Virus record (IMG/VR): IMGVR_UViG_3300034112_000630
Coordinates: 1 to 22,437 of that record
Source of the DNA: a virus
DNA length: 22,437 nt
Direction: 5' to 3' (one strand)
Shown: piece after piece, positions 1 through 7,590 of the stretch
Layout of the letters: every line of letters begins with the position of its first letter
Numbering within the stretch: position 1 is the first letter of the stretch
Made by a program: the position numbers and the translations under genes
The notes under the pieces: generated by a model
The model's database searches: none
The model's input: only the letters and a program-made list of their open reading frames with translations
What the model was told of the DNA's origin: nothing

Positions 1-306
1 CTAAACAACCTTAACTTCACTGGTGTTGTTTCTCTATCCCTAACTCAGATTATCCAGCATACTGGTAACGATACTGTTTCTGGTGGAACTCAGATTTACA
101 ACTTCCGTGCAGCAGGTGGTGCAAGCGGTACCGATCTAGCAACTAGCGTAAATATCGATGACTTGTTCGAACTCTCGAACTCCATTCTTGGTGGAGACTC
201 AGTATTCCCAGATGGACCAGATATCCTAACAGTTGCGGTATCTCGTTTGACTGGTAGCACTACCCAATCATCTGCTAAGTTAACGTGGACTGAAGCACAG
301 GCGTAA
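1..306 (+). CDS. C-terminal end of a virion structural protein (5' truncated)
   Basis: The window opens inside a gene: frame 1 is open from base 1 and ends at TAA 304-306, giving 101 residues. The visible part is rich in Gly, Thr, Ser and Asn with no Cys, and reads as beta-structured, as usual for phage surface proteins. It contains the stretches IYNFRAAGGASG and NSILGGDSVFPDGPDILTVA, a style of C-terminus I associate with phage head or tail structural proteins, although I cannot name the family. A strong ribosome binding site for the next gene (AAGGAGGAG) follows its stop directly, so it is in the same transcription unit as the fibre genes. Codons here include more C-ending forms (AAC, TTC, ATC) than in the fibre genes downstream, which would fit a highly expressed protein such as a capsid or major decoration protein; that is inference. 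Confidence 0.6.
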   Translation, partial: LNNLNFTGVVSLSLTQIIQHTGNDTVSGGTQIYNFRAAGGASGTDLATSVNIDDLFELSNSILGGDSVFPDGPDILTVAVSRLTGSTTQSSAKLTWTEAQA

Positions 307-316
307 GGAGGAGACC

Positions 317-1213
317 ATGGCGATTGTTCGACTTGGTGCTTTCACACCTGCGGCTAATAACTCGTATGTTCTGTATAACGTAACTACGTCGTACCTTGTG
401 TCAGTTATTGCATCAAACACCTTAACATCTGCTACTACTAGTGCAACTAAAGTAGATATTTGGGTTATTCCTCAAGGAGTAACTCAAGCAAGTGGATACG
501 CATATATAACCGCTAATTTAGAAGTAGGCTTAGGACAAGCTTTTGAAACTTTTAAATTTGGTGTAAACGCGGGAGATACCGTAATGGTTCGCTCAACAAC
601 CGCAGGTACGTCTTTTGTTATTCAAGGTATGGATCAAAACAACGAATACAGCATTAACAACGTACCTATTACCTTTACTAATAAAATTATTAGGGGTAAT
701 GACAATATTATTTATCCTGCTGTAGGAACTACTGCAGAACGTCCCTCTTCTGCGGAAACAGGCTATTGGAGATATAACACAGACCTAAACTATATCGAGT
801 TTAAGACTCCTACTGGTTGGGCTGCAGCTGCAGGACCCCAAGGTCCTGCTGGAGCAACCGGTATTCCAGGTCAAGGTTTGTCTATAAAAGGCTCTTATGC
901 AAACCTTACTGCTTTAAATGCAGCTGTACCTACTGGAACTTTGGGCGATGGCTATTTAATTGGTGTAGACCTTTACATTTGGGACGGAAATAGTTGGGAA
1001 AACGCTGGGCCTATTGTAGGGCCAACAGGACCAACCGGGCCTTCTGGAGGACCGACTGGTCCAACAGGACCTGCAGGACCTCAAGGTGCTCCAGGATCAT
1101 CGACTGCGTACTCTCCAGAAACCTCAGCAAATTGGAACGAACCAGTTCCAACTACAATTGATGATGCACTAGATCAACTAGCAGCAAGAGTAAAAGTTTT
1201 GGAGACTCCATAA
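317..1213 (+). CDS. Collagen-like phage fibre/adhesin protein A
   Basis: 298 residues, started by ATG behind a very strong site, AAGGAGGAG at about 305-313. Residues 1-105 form a beta-rich domain (VRLG at the N-terminus, [22 protein letters not shown]) shared with the next gene and with the gene at 4072. A GYW..N segment around 155 is followed by a short collagen-like run ([15 protein letters not shown], about 173-187), then a compact domain ([16 protein letters not shown] to GNSWENAG) seen in many phage fibres between collagen-like pieces, then a second Gly-X-Y run (235-260). The C-terminus has [17 protein letters not shown], a short heptad-like coiled coil typical of trimerising fibre ends. 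Function inferred: trimeric virion fibre or decoration protein. It overlaps the next gene by one base (TAATG), so the two are translationally coupled and probably made together. Confidence 0.75.
   Translation: MAIVRLGAFTPAANNSYVLYNVTTSYLVSVIASNTLTSATTSATKVDIWVIPQGVTQASGYAYITANLEVGLGQAFETFKFGVNAGDTVMVRSTTAGTSFVIQGMDQNNEYSINNVPITFTNKIIRGNDNIIYPAVGTTAERPSSAETGYWRYNTDLNYIEFKTPTGWAAAAGPQGPAGATGIPGQGLSIKGSYANLTALNAAVPTGTLGDGYLIGVDLYIWDGNSWENAGPIVGPTGPTGPSGGPTGPTGPAGPQGAPGSSTAYSPETSANWNEPVPTTIDDALDQLAARVKVLETP
1019..1096 (+). repeat. Collagen-like Gly-X-Y coding repeat in fibre A
   Basis: 26 codons encode an interrupted Gly-Pro-Thr/Ala/Gln series (residues 235-260 of fibre A), with one extra Gly breaking the triplet register after GPSG. 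Gly codons vary (GGG, GGA, GGT), so the repeat is kept at protein level rather than as recent identical DNA duplication. Confidence 0.85.
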
Positions 1214-2694
1214 TGCCAGTAGTTCGTTTAGGTAATTCTACTCCACTAGCAAATGCTCAAACAACCCTTGTTACTGCAACACGTGGGTACGTTGTTTCAG
1301 TTATTGCTTCAAATAAAAGTGAAGTTGCCGCAACTTGCGACATTGCTGTAATTCCAAATGGGGCAACTCTTGCGTCAGCAGGAATCTACATTGTTAAAAA
1401 TTTAAGTGTTGGACCTGGACAATCATTTGAAACTTTTAGGTTTGCTATTAATACGGGGGATATTGTAACTGTTTTGTCTAGCAGTAGCACTATTTCTTAT
1501 TACTTAAATGGAGCCTACGAAAATAATGGAAATCAATACGTAACATATAACTCTAGTCCACCACCTTTTCCTTCTATTGGTGATATTTGGATTAACTCTA
1601 TTACTAATGCAACTTCATTTTGGAATGGCACTGTTTGGAACACAGCTATTTCTTTAGGTCCTACAGGTCCACAAGGCCCACAAGGTCAACCTGGAGGACA
1701 GGGGGTTGAAGGCGATGTTGGAGCTACGGGGCCAACCGGACCTACAGGTGCTATTGGTGCTGGACTTAACATTCTTGGATCTTTTGCAACTTACGCAGAA
1801 TTAGTTGCTGCCTACCCAACAGGTGCTATTGGAGATGCTTACCTTATTGCTGGAGCTCTTTGGGTATGGTCTGGAACTCAGTGGCTTAATACTGGAAATA
1901 TTCTTGGACCTACCGGCCCTACCGGCGCTACTGGTGCCGCATCAACTGTAACAGGTCCTACAGGCCCTACAGGCCCAGTATCTACCGTGCCATCAACTGT
2001 TACTGGTCCGACTGGCCCTACAGGTCCAACCGGCCCTACAGGACCCACTGGCCCTACTGGCCCAACTGGTCCTCAAGGAGTTATTGCGGGAACATCACCT
2101 ATCGTCTACACATCAGAAACTTCTACAGTTTCTTTTGATACAGACGCGTATGAAACTTCTCTTATTGGCTCTACAAATCAAAGTTCTACAGTAGTAGATG
2201 TTGCCCCGCGTGTTGGAAACTTTACCGGTACGCCTTCTAGCTCAACAACTTATTTTACTTTCTTTACACCACGTACTACTACAGCAGTAACCTCTATATC
2301 TGTAGCATCAGCCTCAACACAAACAACTGGACAAAGTTTAGTTCGCTTTGGTCTATACACAATTGATGGGTCTGGAAACGCAACTTTGGTAGCTAGGACT
2401 GCATCAGATAGCACAATCTTTAGTGCGCTTAATACAGTCTACACAAGAACCTTTAATACAACCGGAGGATACCCTTCAACCTACACGTTGGTTGCTGGTA
2501 CGCGTTATGCTTTGGGAGTGGTTATTGTCGCGGCTACAGTAGGCACTGTTTATACAGCGTTTGACAATATTCCAGCACCACTAAGCACTCTAGCTCCACG
2601 TATGACTGGGTTAGTAGCAGCAACTTCTGACCTACCAACTAGCGCTACTAGCTACTCAACCAGCACGGTAGGAATTTGGGGACGACTATCATGA
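1213..2694 (+). CDS. Collagen-like phage fibre/adhesin protein B
   Basis: 493 residues. The N-terminal ~100 residues are a clear paralogue of fibre A ([29 protein letters not shown]). Next come a [14 protein letters not shown] segment (~121-143), a collagen-like run (149-184), the same compact inter-collagen domain as in fibre A ([19 protein letters not shown] to GTQWLNTG), and a longer collagen-like run (232-289) containing eight TGP triplets in a row. The last ~200 residues ([10 protein letters not shown] to the end) are Thr/Ser/Val-rich, without Cys, and look like a beta-sandwich head absent from fibre A; this is the likely receptor-binding tip by analogy with other collagen-necked phage fibres. 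The start ATG at 1213 overlaps the previous stop by one base, and the stop overlaps the next ATG (ATGA). Recognised from architecture, not from one named family. Confidence 0.75.
   Translation: MPVVRLGNSTPLANAQTTLVTATRGYVVSVIASNKSEVAATCDIAVIPNGATLASAGIYIVKNLSVGPGQSFETFRFAINTGDIVTVLSSSSTISYYLNGAYENNGNQYVTYNSSPPPFPSIGDIWINSITNATSFWNGTVWNTAISLGPTGPQGPQGQPGGQGVEGDVGATGPTGPTGAIGAGLNILGSFATYAELVAAYPTGAIGDAYLIAGALWVWSGTQWLNTGNILGPTGPTGATGAASTVTGPTGPTGPVSTVPSTVTGPTGPTGPTGPTGPTGPTGPTGPQGVIAGTSPIVYTSETSTVSFDTDAYETSLIGSTNQSSTVVDVAPRVGNFTGTPSSSTTYFTFFTPRTTTAVTSISVASASTQTTGQSLVRFGLYTIDGSGNATLVARTASDSTIFSALNTVYTRTFNTTGGYPSTYTLVAGTRYALGVVIVAATVGTVYTAFDNIPAPLSTLAPRMTGLVAATSDLPTSATSYSTSTVGIWGRLS
1906..2079 (+). 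repeat. Long collagen-like Gly-Pro-Thr coding repeat in fibre B
   Basis: Residues 232-289 of fibre B. The core, 2002-2073, encodes eight consecutive Thr-Gly-Pro triplets. Third-base choices differ from triplet to triplet (CCG, CCT, CCA, CCC; GGT, GGC, GGA; ACT, ACA, ACC), which limits exact DNA repeats while keeping the protein repeat. A short non-collagen insert (AASTV and VSTVPSTV) interrupts the series upstream. An earlier, less regular collagen-like run lies at 1657-1764. Confidence 0.9.
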
Positions 2695-2810
2695 CAGTAA
2701 CTAAAGAAAGTTTAGGAATTGACCCAGAAACTGGGGCAGAAAAATTCGAAGTAAAGGATGAGACCGGGGCTGTAATTGGCTACGATCTTGTCTACCCAAC
2801 AGAGGAGTAA
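2691..2810 (+). CDS. Tiny acidic protein of unknown function (39 aa)
   Basis: ATG at 2691 overlaps the stop of fibre B as ATGA, the classic arrangement for coupled re-initiation. The 39-residue product starts [15 protein letters not shown] and ends DLVYPTEE. It is acidic (about ten Asp/Glu) with a hydrophobic strand-like pattern ([18 protein letters not shown]), and has no Cys, signal peptide or membrane segment. I do not recognise a family. Because it follows the fibres directly and shares their translation, a role as a small accessory or folding partner is possible, but nothing in the sequence proves it. The chance of a spurious ORF is modest given the perfect coupling and the second tiny gene right after it. 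Confidence 0.6.
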   Translation: MTVTKESLGIDPETGAEKFEVKDETGAVIGYDLVYPTEE

Positions 2811-2813
2811 TAA

Positions 2814-2987
2814 ATGGCTGATGAAACAACACCACAAGTAAACCCTGCAGACTATTCTAAGGGCATAGAACTTCTAGAAGCAGAACTTGCTCGTTTAGAA
2901 GAAATCAAGTCTTTAGACACACGAACACAGGATAGAATACTAGACGCACTAGAAGACCTAAAAAGGAAAGCGGCTGCCGCAGAGTAA
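2814..2987 (+). CDS. Small acidic coiled-coil protein (57 aa)
   Basis: ATG at 2814 lies three bases after the previous stop; the upstream AGAGGAG (2801-2807) is a good ribosome binding site inside the end of the preceding gene. The middle and C-terminal part, from ELLEAELARLEEIKSL to ALEDLKRKAAAAE, has a heptad pattern of Leu/Ile and alternating charge, so one long helix or short coiled coil is likely. No Cys, signal or membrane segment. Family not recognised. It sits between the fibre genes and the glycosyltransferase with the same orientation and tight spacing. A role as a fibre assembly helper or oligomerisation peptide is a guess from context. Confidence 0.65.
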   Translation: MADETTPQVNPADYSKGIELLEAELARLEEIKSLDTRTQDRILDALEDLKRKAAAAE

Positions 2988-3011
2988 TACCTAAAAAAAT
3001 CGGAGCATAAT

Positions 3012-4088
3012 ATGAAGGTAGCAGTATATACAATTGCTTTAAATGAACTTAAGTTTGTTAAAAAATGGTACGAGTCGGCAAAAGATGCTGATTACCTTTT
3101 AATAGCAGACACAGGATCTACAGATGAAACCGTGTCTTTGGCTAAAGAACTAGGCATAAACGTAATAAACATTGGTGTAAAGCCATGGAGATTTGACGAT
3201 GCTCGTAACGCTTCTTTAGCTGCTTTGCCTTTAGACATAGACTACTGCATTGCCTTAGACATGGATGAAGTTCTTATTGAAGGCTGGCGTCAAGAGTTAG
3301 AAAAAGCTCATAAAGAGGGTTGGACTAGACCTAGATACCAGTACACTTGGAATTGGAAAGAAGACGGAACCCCTGGACTTCAATATGGCGGGGATAAAAT
3401 TCACACTCGAAAAGGATATCGTTGGAAGCACCCTGTACACGAGGTTTTAGTAACTAATCAAAGTAACGAAATACAGGGGTGGATAGGCTTAGAAATACAC
3501 CACCACGCAGATGACAGTAAGTCTAGATCTCAATATATGCCCCTTTTACAACAGGCTGTATTAGAAGATCCTAGTGACGATAGAAACGCATTTTATTTTG
3601 CTAGAGAATTATTTTTTCATAATCAAAAAGAAAGAGCTATACAGGAATTTGAACGGCATCTTTCTTTGCCTAGAGCAAAATGGCCTCCAGAAAGAGCGGC
3701 TTCTATGCGTTACTTAGCCAAATTAATGGACGACAGTAGAGAAAGAGAAGAATGGTTAAAACGATCTATTAGAGAAGCACCTAATAGACGAGAAGGGTTT
3801 GTAGAGCTTGCCGAGTTTTATCATGAGCAGCGACGTTGGGAAGAGTGTCTTCTTGCGGCTGAAAATGCCCTGTCCATAACAGAAAAGCCTTTAGAGTACC
3901 TGTGTGAAGAGTTTGCCTGGGGATATATGCCCTACGACTTTGCGGCACTAGCAGCCCATAATCTAGGAAATTCAGAGAAAGCCCTGACTTACGGCACCAA
4001 AGCTGTAGAATTAAATCCAGACGAACTTAGGCTTCAGTCTAACTTAGCCTTTTATTCACGGGAGACCCTAGATGGCAACAACCTATAA
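3012..4088 (+). CDS. Family 2 glycosyltransferase with C-terminal TPR-like repeats
   Basis: 358 residues. The N-terminal half is a GT-A fold glycosyltransferase of the GT2 type: YTIALNE at the start, nucleotide-sugar loop ADTGSTDET (32-40), DDARNASLA, and the metal-binding DxD as D83-M-D85 within ALDMDE. Such enzymes move a sugar from a nucleotide-sugar to an acceptor in the cytoplasm. A conserved His-rich stretch IHHHADD follows. The C-terminal half is helical with TPR-like units, the clearest around AAHNLGNSEKALTYGTKAVELNP, which may bind the protein acceptor. ATG 3012 follows GGAG. The gene lies among fibre genes and its last 17 bases overlap the next one, so virion surface proteins, particularly the neighbouring Thr-rich collagen-like fibres, are the likely acceptors; that is inference. 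Acting on host surface glycans is the alternative. Confidence 0.85.
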   Translation: MKVAVYTIALNELKFVKKWYESAKDADYLLIADTGSTDETVSLAKELGINVINIGVKPWRFDDARNASLAALPLDIDYCIALDMDEVLIEGWRQELEKAHKEGWTRPRYQYTWNWKEDGTPGLQYGGDKIHTRKGYRWKHPVHEVLVTNQSNEIQGWIGLEIHHHADDSKSRSQYMPLLQQAVLEDPSDDRNAFYFARELFFHNQKERAIQEFERHLSLPRAKWPPERAASMRYLAKLMDDSREREEWLKRSIREAPNRREGFVELAEFYHEQRRWEECLLAAENALSITEKPLEYLCEEFAWGYMPYDFAALAAHNLGNSEKALTYGTKAVELNPDELRLQSNLAFYSRETLDGNNL

Positions 4089-4407
4089 GATCCTAGCTCA
4101 ATCATCACCAGTAAGTAATACGGCAACCCTTCTCTATGGACCGGTAGGCGCAGGCATTCAAACTGTGGTGTCTACCATTGCTATTTGTAACCGTGGCAGC
4201 AGCTCGTCTACTTATAGACTTTCGGTACGTGAAAATGGGGCTGCGGATAGCGCTAAGCAATACCTAGTATTTGACGCCACAGTTCCAGCAACATCTACCG
4301 TTACTTATACTTTAGGAATTACCTTAAGAACAGGCGATGCGGTATACGTACTGTCTTCAACTAACAACCTTTCCTTTAATGCATTTGGTTCGGAGATATC
4401 AGACTAA
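4072..4407 (+). CDS. Small beta-rich virion protein, stand-alone copy of the fibre N-terminal domain
   Basis: 111 residues. The ATG lies 17 bases inside the end of the glycosyltransferase gene with GGGAG just upstream. Its sequence follows the N-terminal domain of the two collagen-like fibres: VSTIAICNRGS parallels VSVIASNKS, and LRTGDAVYVLSSTNNLSFNAFG parallels [12 protein letters not shown] and the strand after it. It therefore looks like that domain without collagen or tip. The role is probably a small virion attachment or decoration subunit sharing the docking fold of the fibres; the homology call is from reading, not an alignment score. It overlaps the next gene by one base (TAATG). No Cys-rich, membrane or signal features. 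Confidence 0.65.
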   Translation: MATTYKILAQSSPVSNTATLLYGPVGAGIQTVVSTIAICNRGSSSSTYRLSVRENGAADSAKQYLVFDATVPATSTVTYTLGITLRTGDAVYVLSSTNNLSFNAFGSEISD

Positions 4408-5000
4408 TGTCAATTAGATTAAATGGCCAAGAAGTTGGCGCAATTAAATTTACAGATGATCGCCCAGGAAAAACAATTCACATTGGGCCTTTTTTACCAT
4501 CTTCAGCTGCTGACGGGGACGTTTGGTTTGATTCTGATACTCAAAACAATGCTGGTAAAAATCTTCTTCAAACTCTTAACTTAGCTACAATTGTAGGTAG
4601 AACAGTTAGCCTATCCGTAAACGCTGACTACAAAGACCTTTACATAGTAATCCGCGGTCTAGTTTTATCTGCGGATGGGGATCTACTAGTAAGATGTAAC
4701 AACGATGTGGTAAGTTACATAGACGGGTCCGGAGTCGCAGCTACAGAAATTATTAGATTAGCAGCCATAAAAAGCGGAATAACAACTAATAAATTTTCGT
4801 TTACTTTTGAAGATACTCAAGATAATCAAGGCTTTACCACTTGCCTAGCTCAAGGTGTGTACAGAACTGTAACTAATACTATAACTCCAGTTCTTAGAGC
4901 CGGTGTGTGGCTACAAGTTCAACCTATTTCATCTATTCAATTAACAATTACTACTGGTGGTTTTACAGCCGGTACAGTACTAGTGTATGGAGTTAACTAA
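4407..5000 (+). CDS. Putative tail fibre / virion structural protein (197 aa)
   Basis: ATG 4407 overlaps the previous stop by one base. The N-terminus (MSIRLNGQEVGAIKF) leads to a PSSAADGDVWFDSDT motif, a GDVW/GDIW segment also present in the collagen-like fibre B and in the following gene. Residues ~60-197 form a beta-rich domain with ...DLYIVIRGL, LLVRCNNDV and the ending SSIQLTITTGGFTAGTVLVY, a pattern common to C-terminal domains of phage fibre proteins. Likely a short fibre or adhesin subunit on the baseplate or head. The exact position in the virion cannot be told from sequence. Its stop overlaps the next ATG by one base. Confidence 0.65.
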   Translation: MSIRLNGQEVGAIKFTDDRPGKTIHIGPFLPSSAADGDVWFDSDTQNNAGKNLLQTLNLATIVGRTVSLSVNADYKDLYIVIRGLVLSADGDLLVRCNNDVVSYIDGSGVAATEIIRLAAIKSGITTNKFSFTFEDTQDNQGFTTCLAQGVYRTVTNTITPVLRAGVWLQVQPISSIQLTITTGGFTAGTVLVYGVN

Positions 5001-5281
5001 TGGGACTAAGGAGATGGAATCAACTAGCAAATACTTGGGAGTCTTTTGGAACAGCGCAAGCTGATCCTGCATCTATTGGTGCAGCTCCTTCCTTACACGC
5101 TACTCAACACGCTCAAGGTGGTTTAGATCCAGTTTTACCTACAACTATTGGTGCCGTAAGCGTAACTAATGGGGCAGTTACTGTAGCAAGTACTAGTTCT
5201 GGAGTTGTACGAAACATCTTTACGTCTACTGGCACACCTCAAGGTGGTTCTGACGGAGATGTCTGGCTGAAGTACGTGTAA
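5000..5281 (+). CDS. Small tail-fibre-like protein with HxxxGGxDP motif (93 aa)
   Basis: The product has an N-terminal RRWNQLANTWESFGTA segment, then SLHATQHAQGGLDPVLPTTIGA, the H-x-x-x-H-x-x-GG-x-D-P-[IV]-x-P...IGA motif widely seen in phage fibre proteins, and ends with TPQGGSDGDVWLKYV, where the GDVW motif recurs. No tip domain follows, so it resembles a free linker or neck segment of a fibre. ATG 5000 overlaps the preceding stop by one base. It may assemble with the 197-residue protein before it or the Cys-rich protein after it; this is inference from order only. Confidence 0.65.
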   Translation: MGLRRWNQLANTWESFGTAQADPASIGAAPSLHATQHAQGGLDPVLPTTIGAVSVTNGAVTVASTSSGVVRNIFTSTGTPQGGSDGDVWLKYV

Positions 5282-5284
5282 CAC

Positions 5285-7588
5285 ATGGCAACATACGTCA
5301 AGGTTGCCGGTACTTGGAGGGAAGTCACATCTGACTCTCCTTCTAATGGTGTTTGCGGTTATGTAAAAGTAAACGGAACTTGGCGTACAGTAAATCAATC
5401 TTACGTAAGAATCAATGGCGTATGGAGAGCAACTTGCACAGCTCCGGGGCAACAACCACCAGCTATTCCAGAAACCATCTGTTATCGTCCAAACTATTGT
5501 TTAAACGGCACTAACGGAGTTATTCTTGCTACTACCGAGCCTTGCTATTTAGCAGACGGCGTTACTTTAGGAACTAGAACCGCCCCCTATACCTGTCAAA
5601 CCGATCCAGGATGCATTACCTACACCGTTCCCGCAGGAGTTTGTACTGCTCCAGACCCTATTATCTCTGTTGTCTCTGAAGAAATTGGAGATTGCGAATT
5701 TTGGGGGGGTCTATCTGGATGTACTTCCGGTTACGCAAAACGTGTAACACGACGCATGAGCGATTCTTCGTTAAAGGTGTCTTATAGTTGTTGTAATCCT
5801 TTAGAACCTAATTTAAAATATTATTGCACCCTACGTCCTTTTACAACAGGTCAATGTTTAAACGAGCTAAAGGATACTGATTTTACAGGGGTAGTTATTG
5901 CTGGACAGGGCGAGTGGGTATGCGAAGAGTTAGGTATTACTTCTTTTCCTTCATGCTCTACTGCAGAAAACTGTACTGTTCCAAAGTCAACTAGTTCAAC
6001 TTACGAAGGCTGCGGTTATCTAAGCACTGGACAACGTTTAGTAACTACTAATACTTATCAGAGTTGGTGTGAAACAACTCAAGAGACTGTAATTGGTGAC
6101 TGCGTTGGAGAAATTCCAAAATGCGGAGGATATTACTGCGGAGAAGGCAGCGGAGAAGAAGAGTACTCAACTTCTACCTGTGGTTCAGGAACTGGCGTTA
6201 GGTATAAGTGCGTAACCCCTGAAGGTTGTAACACTGTCTATACCTTTAGACGTTGTATTCCTCAACCACCACAAGAAATTATTGGCACGCCAGTAACTAG
6301 GTACACAGAAATTTGCTACACTACTAACTCTACTAGTAGTGACCCTACTTCATGCCGTCAATTTATAAGTTACACGGGTTCGGGTACTCCAGGAACAAAC
6401 TGTGTAATTTACGGTACTGGTGGGGATACATTTATTCCTTGCCCAAATATACCGGGTGCAAGTAGCGGAGTTACAGGTAACTGCAGCACCTGTGTATCCA
6501 CGTTTCAAATTCCATGTACTACAGACGATGGAAGACCGGGATCTCAAAGTGAGTGTATAACTCCAGAGAATTGTGAAAATATTTATGGGGCATGCGTAGC
6601 AGCTGCTGGAGGATGTAACGATTGTGTTCAGACAGACACATATGACTGTGTTTGTCCAGGTGGGTCTGCTGGAACCTATACTATTTGTACAACTCCTGGA
6701 GATTGCCCTAATATTGAGTCCCCTTGTGGGCCTTGCACAGCAACTGGTGGTGGTCCAAATTGTTCTGATTGTTTCTATGGATCAGGAACTGAACCATGCG
6801 GAAATGGCGGTACACGAACTTACTGTATTACTCCTGTAGGTTGCCCAGACATTTATGGCGCTTGTACTGGACAAGTCGGTGGTACAACTCCAAATGAAGG
6901 AACAGTTTCTAACCCTACAGGCCCTACATACACTATTGTTCCAGGAACGACTGTTACTAGTCCTGGAGACGGTAACACTACGTGGGTAACTAATGAAACA
7001 ACTGATGGTGGATCAGTATTAGAGTTAGTAGATAATACTACCGGGCAACCTGTTACTACAGAACCTATCGTATTCCCGCCTCTAGATCCTATCTTTTTTG
7101 GAACAGGTAAGAGTATTAATATTAATACTTTAGTGCGAACACGTGATGGGTTAGTACCTGCTTTTGATCTAAAAGTTGGGGATAAACTTCTTTCTGCCGA
7201 TATTGAGTCATTCCCATACGATAATTTGTTATCTACAAATATGGACCTTATTGAATGGACGGCTCAAAACCCACACATTAATCTTGTGGAAACTGAAATT
7301 GTTAGCCTTCGTAATCGCATTTCTAAATGGGCAGTTATCGTTGATTCAGACATATTTTCAGACAGTCACTACATCTTAGTTAACCGTAATGATGTAACCA
7401 AGTTTGTAAAGGCTATTGAACTTGAACGTACTGACCTTATTTGGTCAAATATTCATCACAATTGGCTTAGCATAGGTGTATTAAAGAAGGTAGACGTAAA
7501 CCACGAAGTGGTCTCTATTGACTGCGAGCCTTATGATATATTCTTTACCGAAAGGATGTTGACCCACGACTCAAATACGGTTGACTAA
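5285..7588 (+). CDS. Cys-rich virion adhesin with C-terminal Hint (intein-type) domain
   Basis: 767 residues. Residues 4-49 hold three copies of a Y-V-[KR]-[VI]-x-G-x-W-R unit. Residues ~50-530 are Cys-rich (I count 50 Cys before residue 530) and Gly/Thr/Ser-rich, with at least four copies of a C-x5-C-x6/8-C unit containing T-P (starting at C309, C424, C468, C514). A Thr/Pro linker (~535-608) leads to a ~158-residue Hint domain: S610 in the place of intein Cys1, NTLVRTRDG, DLKVGDKLLS, a block B-like S692-D-S-H695, and the ending H761-D-S. No signal peptide or membrane segment. Likely a tail or surface adhesin whose end is processed or capped by the Hint domain; function is inferred. No clear Shine-Dalgarno precedes ATG 5285, so coupling to the gene three bases upstream is probable. 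Confidence 0.75.
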   Translation: MATYVKVAGTWREVTSDSPSNGVCGYVKVNGTWRTVNQSYVRINGVWRATCTAPGQQPPAIPETICYRPNYCLNGTNGVILATTEPCYLADGVTLGTRTAPYTCQTDPGCITYTVPAGVCTAPDPIISVVSEEIGDCEFWGGLSGCTSGYAKRVTRRMSDSSLKVSYSCCNPLEPNLKYYCTLRPFTTGQCLNELKDTDFTGVVIAGQGEWVCEELGITSFPSCSTAENCTVPKSTSSTYEGCGYLSTGQRLVTTNTYQSWCETTQETVIGDCVGEIPKCGGYYCGEGSGEEEYSTSTCGSGTGVRYKCVTPEGCNTVYTFRRCIPQPPQEIIGTPVTRYTEICYTTNSTSSDPTSCRQFISYTGSGTPGTNCVIYGTGGDTFIPCPNIPGASSGVTGNCSTCVSTFQIPCTTDDGRPGSQSECITPENCENIYGACVAAAGGCNDCVQTDTYDCVCPGGSAGTYTICTTPGDCPNIESPCGPCTATGGGPNCSDCFYGSGTEPCGNGGTRTYCITPVGCPDIYGACTGQVGGTTPNEGTVSNPTGPTYTIVPGTTVTSPGDGNTTWVTNETTDGGSVLELVDNTTGQPVTTEPIVFPPLDPIFFGTGKSININTLVRTRDGLVPAFDLKVGDKLLSADIESFPYDNLLSTNMDLIEWTAQNPHINLVETEIVSLRNRISKWAVIVDSDIFSDSHYILVNRNDVTKFVKAIELERTDLIWSNIHHNWLSIGVLKKVDVNHEVVSIDCEPYDIFFTERMLTHDSNTVD
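5294..5431 (+). repeat. Three YVKVxGxWR coding repeats
   Basis: Residues 4-13, 26-35 and 40-49 of the Cys-rich protein read YVKVAGTWRE, YVKVNGTWRT and YVRINGVWRA. The copies differ at DNA level (gtcaaggttgcc, gtaaaagtaaac, gtaagaatcaat), so they are old. They may form a small beta docking element at the virion end of the protein. Confidence 0.85.
6209..6865 (+). repeat. Cys-rich C-x5-C-x6/8-C protein repeat units
   Basis: Four units within residues 309-527: C309 (CVTPEGC...C), C424 (CITPENCENIYGAC), C468 (CTTPGDCPNIESPC) and C514 (CITPVGCPDIYGAC). The last three share 14-residue spacing C-x5-C-x6-C and are separated by CxxC-containing linkers (CNDC, CGPC, CSDC). This could be a disulfide-stabilised or metal-binding stalk. 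Confidence 0.8.
7112..7570 (+). other. Hint/intein-like domain coding segment
   Basis: Residues 610-762 of the Cys-rich protein. Block A-like start: S610-I-N-I-N-T-L-V-R-T-R-D-G, then DLKVGDKLLS. Block B-like: S692-D-S-H695 followed by YILV and a KAIELERTDLIW segment matching the usual A-x-E-L-x-x-[GT]-D-x-[LI]. Block F/G-like: EPYDIFFTERMLTHDS. The size (~153 residues) suits a mini-intein without homing endonuclease, and none of its motifs is seen. The canonical Cys1 is Ser and the canonical terminal Asn is Asp762, followed by S763. Only five residues (SNTVD) lie after the domain. Confidence 0.7.
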
Positions 7589-7590
7589 CC

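Noticed and set aside
1906-2079. CRISPR-like or other DNA-level repeat array
   Set aside because: Period is nine bases, in frame, and third bases vary; it is a collagen-like coding repeat.
6624-6839. 71-codon + strand frame inside the Cys-rich adhesin
   Set aside because: Out-of-frame reading of Cys codons (TGT/TGC), no RBS, low-complexity Val/Leu product.
7112-7570. Full intein with homing endonuclease
   Set aside because: The segment is only ~153 residues, no LAGLIDADG or HNH motif is seen, and almost nothing follows as C-extein.
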